DNA of 29,728 nt from a virus. This document shows, piece by piece, positions 10,161 through 19,126 of this stretch. The position numbers were made by a program, and so were the translations under genes. The stretch is taken from the IMG/VR virus record IMGVR_UViG_3300007735_000587, positions 1-29,728 of that record; one strand, written 5' to 3'. The notes below the pieces were generated by a model. The model saw only the letters and a program-made list of their open reading frames with translations. It did no database searches and was not told where the DNA came from. Within the stretch, counting starts at the first letter, position 1. Each line of letters begins with the position of its first letter.

Positions 10161-11644
10161 AGACCGAGACGGTCAAGATCGAGACGATCCAGTTCGATCC
10201 GGCGAACGCTCGCCGGCACGGCGAGAAGAACCTCGCCGCGATCAAGGCGAGCCTTACGCGATTCGGCCAGCAGAAGCCGATCGTCGTCGACGTGAACGGA
10301 GTATGTCGCGCCGGCAACGGAACGCTCGCCGCTGCGAAGGCGCTCGGATGGAAAGAGATCACGATCGTCCGATCGCCGCTCGCCGGCGCGGAGGCGACGG
10401 CCTACGCGATCGCGGACAACCGAAGCGCGGAGCTCGCAGAGTGGGACGACGATGTCCTCGCGCAGACGCTCGCCGCGCTCCAGATCGAGGACGAGGAACT
10501 CGCGTCGGCGACTGGATTCGATGCGAGGGAGATCGAGGCGCTCACCGCACCGGATGAAGTCGTCGAGGACGAGGTGCCCGAGCCGCCGTCCGACCCGATC
10601 ACGAAGCCGGGAGACCTGTGGATTCTCGGCGAGCATCGGCTGCTTTGCGGCGACTCGACGAAGGCCGAGGATGTGGATCGACTATTGAATAAAAACAAGG
10701 TCGCGCTGATCATGGCTGATCCTCCGTACTACATGAAGGTCGATGCCGACTGGGACAACGACTTCGATGGCTACGAAGGATTCCTAGACTTCCTGCGAAG
10801 GACTTTCGGAATCTGGGCACCGACGATTCTTGATCGTGGAACCGCTTGTTGGTGGTGCGCTCCAGACTTCGCTTGGCACATCGAGGGACTTCTGCGCGAG
10901 CACTTTGCGATATTGAACCACTTGGTGTGGTGGAAGGGCACCGACCTTGGCAGCAAGCAGTCGATCGAGGAGATGCGTAGGTGGAGGCCGAGGAGCGAAC
11001 GCCTACTCATCTGCGAGAAGCAGCATTCTCCAGATGCGCTGCTTGCGTCGTTCAATGCAAAGACGGCGCATATAGCCTCGCGTGTCGCATACGCAAGCAT
11101 CATCGAACGGCTTGCCGGATGGCAGAAGGAAGCCGATCTTTCAATGAAGGACATCGACAGAGTCCTCGGAAAGAAAGGCATGGCCGGCCACTACTTTACG
11201 AAGTCACAATGGGCGCTCCCGACACGCGAGGCTTGGGACAAGATGCGTCCGCTGTTTCAGTCGAGAGGTGTCGACATCGGCGAATGGGACGCGCAGCGCG
11301 CAGAGTTCGACGCGCAGCGCGCAGAGTTCGACGCGCAGCGCGCAGAGTTCGACGCGCAGCAGGGCGCGAACTTCACGGATGTATGGCAGATGACCGCACC
11401 AAAGGGAGAGGATCGGCATGGGCATCCGACTCCAAAACCTGTGGAGATGATCTCGCGGCTTATCTCGGCGCATTCGAGGACGGACGATCTAATAGCAGAC
11501 CCGTTCCTCGGCAGCGGCACGACCCTTATTGCCGCCGAGCAACTGGGCCGCAAGTGCTACGGGATGGAGATCAGTCCCGCGTACTGCGATGTCATCGTGA
11601 AGCGGTGGGAGACGCTGACCGGGAAGAAGGCAACCCGTGGGTAG
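10157..11644 (+). CDS. ParB-like domain fused to beta-class N4/N6 DNA methyltransferase
   Basis: This 495-aa two-domain protein starts with a ParB-like domain (about 1-95) holding NARRHGEKNLAAI, RFGQQKPIVVD and GNGTLAAAKALGW. Linkers and DPITKPGDLWILGEHRLLCGDS precede the methylase. Motif IV is DPPY at 188-191. Motif I (DPFLGSGTT) comes late at 448-456. That order marks a beta-class amino-methyltransferase, adding a methyl group to adenine N6 or cytosine N4. The target-recognition region lies between the motifs and contains a 21-bp tandem repeat (11288-11359). DNA of about 10680-11250 is visibly richer in A/T than its flanks, hinting that the recognition region was acquired separately. The likely role is protecting phage DNA from restriction or marking it for packaging. 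The target site is unknown. Confidence 0.88.
   Translation: MKTETVKIETIQFDPANARRHGEKNLAAIKASLTRFGQQKPIVVDVNGVCRAGNGTLAAAKALGWKEITIVRSPLAGAEATAYAIADNRSAELAEWDDDVLAQTLAALQIEDEELASATGFDAREIEALTAPDEVVEDEVPEPPSDPITKPGDLWILGEHRLLCGDSTKAEDVDRLLNKNKVALIMADPPYYMKVDADWDNDFDGYEGFLDFLRRTFGIWAPTILDRGTACWWCAPDFAWHIEGLLREHFAILNHLVWWKGTDLGSKQSIEEMRRWRPRSERLLICEKQHSPDALLASFNAKTAHIASRVAYASIIERLAGWQKEADLSMKDIDRVLGKKGMAGHYFTKSQWALPTREAWDKMRPLFQSRGVDIGEWDAQRAEFDAQRAEFDAQRAEFDAQQGANFTDVWQMTAPKGEDRHGHPTPKPVEMISRLISAHSRTDDLIADPFLGSGTTLIAAEQLGRKCYGMEISPAYCDVIVKRWETLTGKKATRG
11288..11359 (+). repeat. 21-bp tandem repeat in the DNA methyltransferase
   Basis: Three perfect 21-nt units (11288-11308, 11309-11329, 11330-11350) and a partial fourth. 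Each encodes a heptad DAQRAEF in frame, residues 378-398. The units are identical at the DNA level including silent positions, so copy number is likely to change by slippage without breaking the frame. The heptads would form an amphipathic helix of variable length within or beside the target-recognition region. Confidence 0.92.
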
Positions 11645-11969
11645 GCCGAGAGCGGAGATCAACCTTCCTCTCGTCCAGTCGCTCGCTCGCATCGGATGCA
11701 CTTGGGACGAGATCGCAGCCGTCACCGGGATCTCTCGCGCGACGCTCGCGCGACGATGCAAGAAGATCATTCAGGACGGACATGAGGAGATGCGGACTTC
11801 GCTGCGACGCTGGCAGTACCTCAAGGCGAAGGACGGCAATGTCGCCATGCTCATCTGGCTCGGCAAGCAGTACCTCGGCCAGAAGGACAAGATCGACGAG
11901 ACGCGCCGCGAGGAGGTCGTCACGATCGAGCGCATCGAGCCGAAGATCGCGCTCGCGGATGCCGGATGA
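11637..11969 (+). CDS. terS: terminase small subunit-like protein
   Basis: This 110-aa protein has a helix-turn-helix (VQSLARIGCTWDEIAAVTGISRATLARRC, about 14-41). It is followed by LRRWQYLKAKDGNVAMLIWLGKQYLGQKDK, a conserved 'A-L-GN-AMLIWLGKQYLGQ-DK' segment common in phage terminase small subunits. A short acidic C terminus ends the chain. Small terminases recognise the packaging site and pass DNA to the large subunit. The GTG start overlaps the MTase stop, and its own stop overlaps the large terminase ATG. The start choice relies on that GTG because the helix-turn-helix begins right after it. The gene order strongly supports the call. Confidence 0.82.
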   Translation: MGRPRAEINLPLVQSLARIGCTWDEIAAVTGISRATLARRCKKIIQDGHEEMRTSLRRWQYLKAKDGNVAMLIWLGKQYLGQKDKIDETRREEVVTIERIEPKIALADAG

Positions 11970-13144
11970 AGGTGAAGATCCCGAGCCTTGAGTCTGTGCT
12001 TCATCCGTCGCAGCGCGAGGTATACCGAAGCCTCGCGCGGTTCTCGATCCTCGAGATCGGACGGCGTTGGGGGAAGACGACATTCGGGATCCAGCTCGGG
12101 ATCGAAAATGCCATCCTTGCGAAGAAGTGTGGCTGGTTCGCTCCCTCGTACAAGTATCTCGCGAATCCGGTCCGATCCTTCGAGCGAGCGCTCAAGCCGC
12201 TCATCCTGCGGCATGATCGCGTTGAGAAGCGGATGGAGTTCCGCACAGGAGGAGAGCTCGACTTCTGGTCGCTCGAGGACAGCGACGCCGGCCGCGGACG
12301 GGACTACGATCTTCTCGTCGTCGACGAGGCTGGCTTTGTGCCGAATCTGCTCGACTGGTGGAGGAATGCCGCGCGAGCGACGCTCGCGGACAGGCGCGGC
12401 CGAGCGCTTTTCCTTGGTACTCCGAAAGGTACCGGAGACTTCCATCGGCTCTATCTCGAGGCAGAAGGCGACACCTCGGGACAATGGCGAGCATTCCGGA
12501 TCGGCTCTGCGAAGAATCCGCATCTCCCGGCCGACGAGATTGAGGCAGCTCGAGCAGCGCTTCCCCCAGAGGTCTTCGCGCAGGAGTTCGAGGGAATCCC
12601 GGCTGAGGATGGCGGGAATCCGTTCGGCCTCGACGCGATCCGATCTTGTCTCGCGCCGATGTCTTCTGCTCCTCCGGAGTGCTGGGGAGTCGACCTAGCG
12701 AAGTCGCAGGACTTTACGGTAGCCGCTGCGCTCGACGCCGAGGGGCGCGTCTGCCGGCTCGAGCGATGGCAGTCGCCGTGGAATGTCACGCGCGAGCGCC
12801 TCGCGCGGATGATCGGAGACAAGCCGGCGCAGATCGACTCGACGGGTGTCGGGGATCCGATCGTCGAGGATCTCCGCAAGGTCTGCCGTCGCGTCGATGG
12901 ATTCAAGTTTACGAGCCAGAGCAAGCAGCAGCTCATGGAGGGCTTGCAGATCGCGATCTCGACGGCAGAGATCCGGTTCCCTGACGGATGGCTCCGGAGT
13001 GAACTCGAGGCGTTCGGCTTCCGATACTCAGGAAGGACCGTCTCCTACGAAGCGACGGTCGGTCACGACGACGGCGTCTGCGCTCTCGCGCTCGCCGTCC
13101 TCGCGCGTCGCGCTCGCCGGCCGCTTCTGGTGAAAGTCATATGA
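11966..13144 (+). CDS. terL: terminase large subunit (packaging ATPase-nuclease)
   Basis: This 392-aa packaging motor subunit has an N-terminal ATPase and a C-terminal RNase H-like nuclease. Walker A is GRRWGKTT at 32-39. Walker B is LLVVDEAGF, with Asp120-Glu121. The coupling motif region reads LFLGTPKGTGDF. In the nuclease half, Asp243 (WGVDLAKSQD), Asp291 (IDSTGVGDP) and Asp368/369 (GHDDGVCALAL) provide the metal-binding triad. The length is typical of compact phage terminases. It is preceded by the small subunit and followed immediately by the portal gene (ATG 13141 overlapping the TGA), the standard headful or cos module. The packaging mechanism is not decided by this sequence alone. Confidence 0.95.
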   Translation: MKVKIPSLESVLHPSQREVYRSLARFSILEIGRRWGKTTFGIQLGIENAILAKKCGWFAPSYKYLANPVRSFERALKPLILRHDRVEKRMEFRTGGELDFWSLEDSDAGRGRDYDLLVVDEAGFVPNLLDWWRNAARATLADRRGRALFLGTPKGTGDFHRLYLEAEGDTSGQWRAFRIGSAKNPHLPADEIEAARAALPPEVFAQEFEGIPAEDGGNPFGLDAIRSCLAPMSSAPPECWGVDLAKSQDFTVAAALDAEGRVCRLERWQSPWNVTRERLARMIGDKPAQIDSTGVGDPIVEDLRKVCRRVDGFKFTSQSKQQLMEGLQIAISTAEIRFPDGWLRSELEAFGFRYSGRTVSYEATVGHDDGVCALALAVLARRARRPLLVKVI

Positions 13145-16100
13145 AGAACCTACTCGCACGGATCAAGGCGGCTTTCACGAATGAGCGATGGATGCAGTCG
13201 ACGATGACGGTCCTCCGTGGATCGGACACGAAGCGCCCTCCGTTCGTGATGTCGTCCGCAGTCGCGGCCTATAGGTCGTGGATCTATGCGGCGGCGAATC
13301 TCAACGCCGTCGCCGTCGCATCGCAGCCGCTTCGGCTCTATGTGAAGTCGAAGAGTGCCGGCACGAAGCTCTGGAACACTCGCGCGGCCAAGCGCCGCGT
13401 AAAGGCGTATCTCGCAGGAGACCTCGAGCAGATCCCGAGCCGATACGCGCTCAGAAAGGCTGCGGAGTACGGCGACGACTACGAGGTCGTCGAGGACGCG
13501 CATCCGATCCTTACGCTGCTCTCGAAGGTCAACCCGTACCAGAACGGCTTCGATGCTGCGGTCCTTCGCACTCTGTACGGCGAGCTCACAGGTAACGCTT
13601 ATCTCCATCCGGTGATCGACCAGAAGCTCGGGATCCCGGTCGAGCTTTGGACGATGCCGTCCCAGTATGTCGAGATCATGCCGGGACAAGAGCCGGGAGA
13701 TCCGTTCGTCAAGGGCTACCGCTACGGATCCTCGGAAGAGCAGAAGCGCGTGAACCAGTTCGCTCCCGACGAAGTCATCCACTTCAAGCGTCCGAATCCA
13801 GCGGATGTCTACTACGGGATCGGCAAGGTCGAAGCGGCCTGGGGCGCGACGATGGCGAACGAGGCGCTCCATGAGATGGATCACGCCTTCTTCCAGAACA
13901 AGGCGCGCCCGGACTATCTCCTCGTCGTGAAGTCTCCGGCGCACGATGACGAGCTCGAGCGCCTCGAGATCTCGATCGACGAGAAGCTCCGCGGCACGAA
14001 GCGGACCGGGCGCTTCCTCACGACGACGGCGGATGTCGACCTCAAGCCTCTGTCGTTCCCTCCGAAGGATCTCGCCGGCCGCGAGCAGATCGTCGAGGAG
14101 ATCGCCGCGGTCTTCGGCGTCCCGGTGTCGATGCTGAAGGCAAACGATCCGAACCTCGCGAGCGCGACGGTCGGCTTCGCGTCATGGAAGCAGACGACGA
14201 TCCTGCCGCTCCTTCGCATGGACGAGGAGACGCTGAACCAGAATCTCCTCCCGCTCTTCGGCATCGAGGACGACGCCTTCCTCGCGTATGACAATCCCGT
14301 CTCCGAGGATGAGCGCTTCGCATTCGAGAAGATGCGCTCTATGGTGGCCGGCGGGATCATGACCGCAAACGAGGCCCGTATGCGCGAGGGCCTCGAGGCC
14401 GTCGAGGATCCGATGGCGGACGCGCTTCTCGTCAACGGCCAGCCGCTCGGCGGTCCTGCGCCGGCAGCGCCGCTCGGCCTCGCTTCGGTAGGAGATACAC
14501 AGAACGCAGCGCTCACCTTTGAGCCGATGCCAGAAGCTCCCCTCCCGCATCCGGAGCGCAAGGACGCGCTCTCGGACTGCGTTTCAGGGAAGGTCGGTAC
14601 GCTGATCGCTGAGGGCTATCCGCAGGATCAGGCCGTCGCGATCGCGTACTCCATGTGCAGCGAGGGCAAGTCTGCGAGCGAGGCTGCTATGTCGCTCGGA
14701 CTCGGCGCGAAGGCCGTCGACGCGGACGATCTCGAGACGAAGGCGCTCGGCGACATCGACACACGACCGCCGCAGGGCGTCGCGGACAACGCGCGGCGAG
14801 CGCTCGAGGTCCGCGCACGGAAGCCCGAGTCCGAGCGCGGCATGACCGCTGTCGGCATTGCTCGAGCTCGCGACCTCGCGAACCGCGTCTCCCTCTCCGA
14901 GGACACGATCCGCCGGATGCTCGCGTACTTCGAGCGGCACGAGGTCGACAAGCAGGGCAGCACCTGGGACGAGCAGGGCAAAGGCTGGCAGGCATGGAAC
15001 GGCTGGGGCGGCGACGACGGCTGGGCATGGGCGCGCCGCAAGGTCGAGGAGTTTGACCGAGAGCGCGAGCGGAACACTGAGCGCAAGAAGAAATCCTGTA
15101 GATGCTGCGAGAAGAACGGCGGAGGAGATCCGCCGGCCAAGCCGTCAGAGCGCATCTCCGGCAGCGATCGCAACCCTGAGGGATCGGCGAGCGGATCGCG
15201 CGGAGGCATCGAGATCAGCGAGGCGACGGAGGAAGCGCTGCGATTGAAGGTCGACGAGCACAACGCGGAGCACGGAGAGCATCGCGGCATGAAGATCGAC
15301 CTCGGGATGCTGAAGGCGGTCTACCGTCGCGGAGCCGGAGCCTTCTCGACGAGCCATCGGACCGGCGTCGGCCGCGAGCAGTGGGCGCTTGCTCGCGTGA
15401 ACGCCTTCCTCTATCTCGTCCGCAACGGAAAGCCAGAGGACGCGGATTACACGACGGACTTCGATCTCCTCCCAGAGGGACATCCAAAGAAGTCAGACGC
15501 GAAGCGGCTTAGCCTCGAAGCGATCTGGAGGAAGGCTATCGAGTCCGATGAGATCGAGACGCCTTGGATCCTGACGAAGGCATCAGAGCGCGACGCCGCG
15601 CGAGAGTTTGACAAGATCACGAAGCAGGAGGACGAGATCGGATCATCCGTCGCGCGGATCTTCGACCGGCAAGTTCGAGCCGTCATCGAGAAGATCCGGT
15701 CTGCTCAGCTCCCAACGGCGGATCTCGTCGCGGAAGTCGAGACGCTCCTCGCATCGAAGCGATGGAACACGGCCGTCGTCGACGCTCTCCGTCCGTATCT
15801 TGAGGATGCGCTGAACGCCGGAATCGGAGTCGGGAGGCAGACTCTCGAGAAGCTCTCCGCGCTCCCGGTGACTTTTGACAAGCGAGGCGACGACCTTCGC
15901 GCGTATGCGCGGACAGAGTCGATCCGGCTGGCGAGCCGTGCCGCAAACGCAGTCAACGGATACACGGCGGTCCGATTCCGCGAGATCCTCGGAGACGGAG
16001 TCGCGAATGGAGAGACGATCCCACAGCTCGCGGACCGCGTGAAGGAGTGGGCGCAGGCCGAAGGCGACGCGGAGCGGCAGACGAAGCGTCGCGCCTTGAC

Positions 16101-16536
16101 GATCGCAAGGACCGAGGCGCAGCGAGCGAGCCGGCGAGCCGAGGTCGAGGCATGGAAGGCATCCGGAGTCGTCACGGGGAAAACTTGGCTTCTCGCGCCG
16201 GATCCGTGCCAGTTCTGCGAGGCGGCGTCGGATGCGTTCTCGAAGAACGCCGTCGGCATCGACGACAGCTTCTACGCGCAGGGAAGCGAGATCCAAGGGA
16301 AGGACGGCGGAACAATGGTCGCGGACTATGAGTCCATCGACGGTCCTCCGCTCCATCCGAACTGCCGATGCTCTCTCCAGCCGAGGCTCGACGATGAGCT
16401 CGAGGAGATCCTCAAGGAGGGAGAGGCGGAGCTCGAGCAGGCGATCGCAGAGCAGGAGGCCGTAGCGATCGCTGCTAATCCGGAGGAGTTCGCACGGAAC
16501 GAGGCCGCGGCGCGGCGCATCATGGAGGGAAGATGA
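13141..16536 (+). CDS. portal protein fused to accessory domains and MuF-like head morphogenesis domain
   Basis: This is a single 1131-aa frame where most phages have two or more genes. Residues 1-450 are an HK97-type portal (start MKNLLARIKAAF, SAVAAYRSWIYAAANLNAVAV, then GNAYLHPVIDQKLGIP, GVPVSMLKANDPN and a typical adhesion-channel tail). A Cys-bearing module follows (Cys480 to Cys506, with AEGYPQDQAVAIAYSMC). Next is a domain with GIARARDLANRVSLSEDTIRRML, then an EHNAEHGEHRGMKIDLGMLKAVYRRG domain ending DLLPEGHPK, both seen in other phage head proteins. The last 300 residues are MuF-like, with CxxC at 1023-1026 and HPNCRC at 1072-1077. The portal forms the DNA entry ring; MuF proteins sit inside the head. 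The frame is uninterrupted and the terminase and protease overlap its ends. A ribosomal slip or cleavage after translation cannot be excluded. Confidence 0.9.
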   Translation: MKNLLARIKAAFTNERWMQSTMTVLRGSDTKRPPFVMSSAVAAYRSWIYAAANLNAVAVASQPLRLYVKSKSAGTKLWNTRAAKRRVKAYLAGDLEQIPSRYALRKAAEYGDDYEVVEDAHPILTLLSKVNPYQNGFDAAVLRTLYGELTGNAYLHPVIDQKLGIPVELWTMPSQYVEIMPGQEPGDPFVKGYRYGSSEEQKRVNQFAPDEVIHFKRPNPADVYYGIGKVEAAWGATMANEALHEMDHAFFQNKARPDYLLVVKSPAHDDELERLEISIDEKLRGTKRTGRFLTTTADVDLKPLSFPPKDLAGREQIVEEIAAVFGVPVSMLKANDPNLASATVGFASWKQTTILPLLRMDEETLNQNLLPLFGIEDDAFLAYDNPVSEDERFAFEKMRSMVAGGIMTANEARMREGLEAVEDPMADALLVNGQPLGGPAPAAPLGLASVGDTQNAALTFEPMPEAPLPHPERKDALSDCVSGKVGTLIAEGYPQDQAVAIAYSMCSEGKSASEAAMSLGLGAKAVDADDLETKALGDIDTRPPQGVADNARRALEVRARKPESERGMTAVGIARARDLANRVSLSEDTIRRMLAYFERHEVDKQGSTWDEQGKGWQAWNGWGGDDGWAWARRKVEEFDRERERNTERKKKSCRCCEKNGGGDPPAKPSERISGSDRNPEGSASGSRGGIEISEATEEALRLKVDEHNAEHGEHRGMKIDLGMLKAVYRRGAGAFSTSHRTGVGREQWALARVNAFLYLVRNGKPEDADYTTDFDLLPEGHPKKSDAKRLSLEAIWRKAIESDEIETPWILTKASERDAAREFDKITKQEDEIGSSVARIFDRQVRAVIEKIRSAQLPTADLVAEVETLLASKRWNTAVVDALRPYLEDALNAGIGVGRQTLEKLSALPVTFDKRGDDLRAYARTESIRLASRAANAVNGYTAVRFREILGDGVANGETIPQLADRVKEWAQAEGDAERQTKRRALTIARTEAQRASRRAEVEAWKASGVVTGKTWLLAPDPCQFCEAASDAFSKNAVGIDDSFYAQGSEIQGKDGGTMVADYESIDGPPLHPNCRCSLQPRLDDELEEILKEGEAELEQAIAEQEAVAIAANPEEFARNEAAARRIMEGR

Positions 16537-17201
16537 ACACGATCCAGCGCAAGGCGCTCTCTGCGGAACTGTCGTCGACTGCGAAGGGTTTCACGGCCGT
16601 CATCACGGCCGAGACTCTCGATCGCGATGGAGAGGTCCTTATCCCGGCCGGCATGAACTCGAAGGAGTTCGAGCAGAACCCGACGCTCTTCTGGAATCAT
16701 GACTACGCAGAGCCAGTCGGGACGACGACCAAGCTCATCCGAGAGGCGAAGTCGATCTCCGCGGAGTTCGTCTTCGCGAAGCGACCGGAGGGATACTCTG
16801 GCGAGTTCTTCCCCGAGGTCGCTGCCGCGCTTGTCGGGCAAGGCATCGTCCGAGCGGTGTCGGTCGGATATGTACCGGAGGACGGCGGCGTCCGCAGAGC
16901 GAACGATGTCGACCGTAAGAAGTACGGCGACAGCGTGAAGACGATCTATTCGCGATGGAAGCTCCTCGAGGTCTCCCTCGCTCCGCTTCAGGCGAATCCG
17001 GCAGCGCTCATCACGGCTGTCAAGAAGGGAATCGTCTCGCCTGCCGGCGCAAAGCGCTGGTTTGGAGTCGAAGCGCCATCGAGGACGGTCGTCTCGATCT
17101 CGATCCCTGCGCCCTCATGCACGAAGGCTGCGCAGTCGATGGAAGTCTCCGAGGCCGTCGCGCGTGAGATCGCTCGCGCTCGAGGCCGCATCTTCCTCTG
17201 A
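16533..17201 (+). CDS. HK97-type prohead protease (S78)
   Basis: This 222-aa serine protease cleaves the scaffold (delta) domain of the capsid protein during head maturation. The S78-type catalytic residues are visible: His56 in LFWNHDYAEPVG, Ser110 in GIVRAVSVGYVP, and Glu146 in LLEVSLAPLQANPAAL. Start KGFTAVITAETLDRDGEVLIPAG is the usual N-terminal strand. The C-terminal 60 residues are extra, with a Ser-rich segment (SRTVVSISIPAPSC). The ATG overlaps the portal stop and follows GGAGGGAAG. A short non-coding region separates it from the capsid gene, which has its own long N-terminal region suited to cleavage. Confidence 0.92.
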   Translation: MNTIQRKALSAELSSTAKGFTAVITAETLDRDGEVLIPAGMNSKEFEQNPTLFWNHDYAEPVGTTTKLIREAKSISAEFVFAKRPEGYSGEFFPEVAAALVGQGIVRAVSVGYVPEDGGVRRANDVDRKKYGDSVKTIYSRWKLLEVSLAPLQANPAALITAVKKGIVSPAGAKRWFGVEAPSRTVVSISIPAPSCTKAAQSMEVSEAVAREIARARGRIFL

Positions 17202-17280
17202 TCCTGCGGTCACCCTTACGGCTTGGGTCTGAAAGGTTTCCTCGAAGTACGAGGCGGATGTTATTCGCTTGGAGAACAGC
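17202..17280 (+). other. 79-nt leader before the capsid gene
   Basis: This is a non-coding gap in an otherwise overlapping gene chain. It holds a small hairpin, CCTCG at 17240-17244 pairing with CGAGG at 17250-17254 (loop AAGTA), 16 nt ahead of the ribosome site. I see no convincing sigma70 promoter. The gap may carry a late promoter or an element boosting capsid translation. A TTG at 17269 opens the same frame as the capsid, but the ribosome site GGAG at 17271-17274 points to the ATG at 17281. Confidence 0.35.
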
Positions 17281-18636
17281 ATGAAGACGATGAATCTCGA
17301 TCAGTTCAAGTCGGCCCTCGAGAAGGCCGGCCGCGTCAAGGGAGCCGACGGCGTCGCGCTCCAGAAGAAGCTCATCCTCGAGAACTACATGATCACCGAC
17401 GCCGAAGGCGTGATGGTCGATCCGGACTCGCTCGATGTCACGATCTCGGCCGCGCAGGCGGAGCCGATGGAGGACAGCATGAAGGAAGAGATGCAGAAGT
17501 CGATCCGTCGCGAGGTCGCGGCGCGTCTCGACGCGATGCCGCGCGGCCTCTCGGCTGTCGCGAATCTCGACGAGCGCCCTTGGGAGCGTGTCTTCGCGCC
17601 GGCGAACAAGGTGAAGAGCTTCTCCTCGAAGGAGATGGCTTGGAAGTTCGGCACTTGGTGCATGGCGACCATGGGTCACGCGAAGAGCGTCGAGAAGTGC
17701 AAGCAGCACGGGATCCAGATCAAGGCGCATGTCGAAGGCGTGAACAGCCTCGGCGGCTTCCTTGTGCCTGACGAGATGGCTGCGGAGCTCATCACTCTCC
17801 GCGAGCAGTACGGCGTGTTCCGTCGCAACGCGAAGGTCTACCGTATGGCTGCGGATACGCTCCGCATCCCGCGCAAGAACACCGGACTCACCGCGTACTG
17901 GGTCGGAGAGGCAGTCGCCGGCACCGAGTCGACGATGGGCTTCGACTCCGTGCAGCTTGTCGCGCACAAGCTGACCGCGCTCACGACCGTCTCGAACGAG
18001 CTCCTCGAGGACTCTGTGATCGACCTCGCGAGCGATGTCGCGAATGAGATCGCGTACCAGTTCGCGTACAAGGAGGACGACGCCGGCTTCAACGGAGACG
18101 GCACGTCGACCTACGGCGGCATCGTCGGACTCGCGAACGCGCTCACCGACACGACCTATCAGATCAGCGACTCCGGTCAGGCGAGTTACGGCGCGATCAC
18201 CGCGGCGAATGTCGGCACCGCGATCGGTCTGCTCCCGGCTTGGGCCGGCCAGCGGTCGAACATCAAGATCTTCTGCAACAAGTCGACCTATCACGCTGTC
18301 TTCGAGCGCCTCGCGCTCGCAGCCGGCGGCGCGACTGCGACAGAGGTCTCGGGCGGTCTCCGGGAGCCTCGCTTCTTCGGATACCCCGTCGAGTTCTCGC
18401 AGGCGATCGCGTACACGCCTTCGACCGGAGACTCTGTGGTCGCGTACATCGGCGACCTCGCGCAGGCTTGCTACCTCGGAGATCGTCGCGCGACCGCGAT
18501 CGCGTTCTCCGATTCGGCTCTGAATGCCTTCGAGCAGGACGAGCGTGTCGTTCGCGGTACCGAGCGCGTCGACATCGTCTGCGCGAACGTCGGCGGCTCG
18601 GCTGCGACTGGCGGCGTCATCAAGTTCCGTCTCTGA
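17281..18636 (+). CDS. major capsid protein, HK97 fold
   Basis: This 451-aa capsid protein has an N-terminal helical scaffold (delta) region of about 140 residues (LDQFKSALEKAGRV, then MKEEMQKSIRREVAARLDAM). The HK97-fold body follows. Its landmarks are SLGGFLVPDEMAAELITLREQYGVFRRNAKVYRMAADTL, IPRKNTGLTAYWVGEAVAGTES, VSNELLEDSVIDLASDVANEIAY, and the C-terminal DRRATAIAFSD with a final ERVDIVCANVGG strand. It assembles the icosahedral head, and the delta region would be removed by the upstream protease. The start ATG at 17281 has GGAG at a good distance. It is followed at 20 nt by a decoration-like gene and then a terminator, typical of highly expressed head genes. Confidence 0.93.
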   Translation: MKTMNLDQFKSALEKAGRVKGADGVALQKKLILENYMITDAEGVMVDPDSLDVTISAAQAEPMEDSMKEEMQKSIRREVAARLDAMPRGLSAVANLDERPWERVFAPANKVKSFSSKEMAWKFGTWCMATMGHAKSVEKCKQHGIQIKAHVEGVNSLGGFLVPDEMAAELITLREQYGVFRRNAKVYRMAADTLRIPRKNTGLTAYWVGEAVAGTESTMGFDSVQLVAHKLTALTTVSNELLEDSVIDLASDVANEIAYQFAYKEDDAGFNGDGTSTYGGIVGLANALTDTTYQISDSGQASYGAITAANVGTAIGLLPAWAGQRSNIKIFCNKSTYHAVFERLALAAGGATATEVSGGLREPRFFGYPVEFSQAIAYTPSTGDSVVAYIGDLAQACYLGDRRATAIAFSDSALNAFEQDERVVRGTERVDIVCANVGGSAATGGVIKFRL

Positions 18637-18656
18637 TCCGAAAGGGGATTCTCACC

Positions 18657-19100
18657 ATGCGACACAATTACAAGATTCTTTCCGTGGCCGGCGCTGCAAC
18701 CGCAGCCGGCACCCTGACGGCGGAGTTCGATACCAAGGGCTTCGCCTACGCTTCGATCGCGTTTGTCGACGGCACCGCTCCGACGACTCATACGATCGCG
18801 ACGGTCGTCACGGCAAACGTCGTGCAGCACTCGGATACGAGCGGCAGCGGTCATTCCAATATCACGGGGTACGTCAGCGGTACAGATTTCACGGTCACGA
18901 CGACCGCGATCTCGACCGCTGTCGCGAAGATCGTCTACAACGTCGATCTCCGCGGCAAGAAGCGCTACCTCAAGGTCACCGCGAGTCCGCATGGCGCGAT
19001 GACGACCGGCGCGATCGTTTGCACTCTGACGAATCCGGCCGATGGATGCGTCACCGCGGCAGAGGTGAACAGCGCGATCGTCGTGAACGGCCAGAGCTAA
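18657..19100 (+). CDS. decoration-like head protein, 147 aa
   Basis: This protein is rich in Thr, Ala, Val and Gly and predicted mostly beta. Segments include AASIAFVDGTAPTTH-like repeats of short strands, VVTANVVQHSDTSGSGHSN, and a C-terminal VDLRGKKRYLKVTASPHGAMT stretch. That last is a pattern seen in small head proteins encoded right after capsid genes. The ribosome site AAAGGGGA lies 8 nt before the ATG, and the gene has no upstream overlap. The stop is followed by the terminator at 19127. Position after the capsid, a strong ribosome site and a terminator suggest an abundant protein that decorates the capsid. The identity is by context; I cannot name the family. Confidence 0.7.
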   Translation: MRHNYKILSVAGAATAAGTLTAEFDTKGFAYASIAFVDGTAPTTHTIATVVTANVVQHSDTSGSGHSNITGYVSGTDFTVTTTAISTAVAKIVYNVDLRGKKRYLKVTASPHGAMTTGAIVCTLTNPADGCVTAAEVNSAIVVNGQS

Positions 19101-19126
19101 TCGGAAGGCTCCCATCTTCCTCTTCG

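Noticed and set aside
17020-18294. Long minus-strand open frame opposite the capsid gene (424 codons)
   Set aside because: It lies wholly opposite the protease end and capsid gene, is Arg/Leu/Asp-rich in the shadow pattern, and has no ribosome site. High GC makes such antisense frames common.
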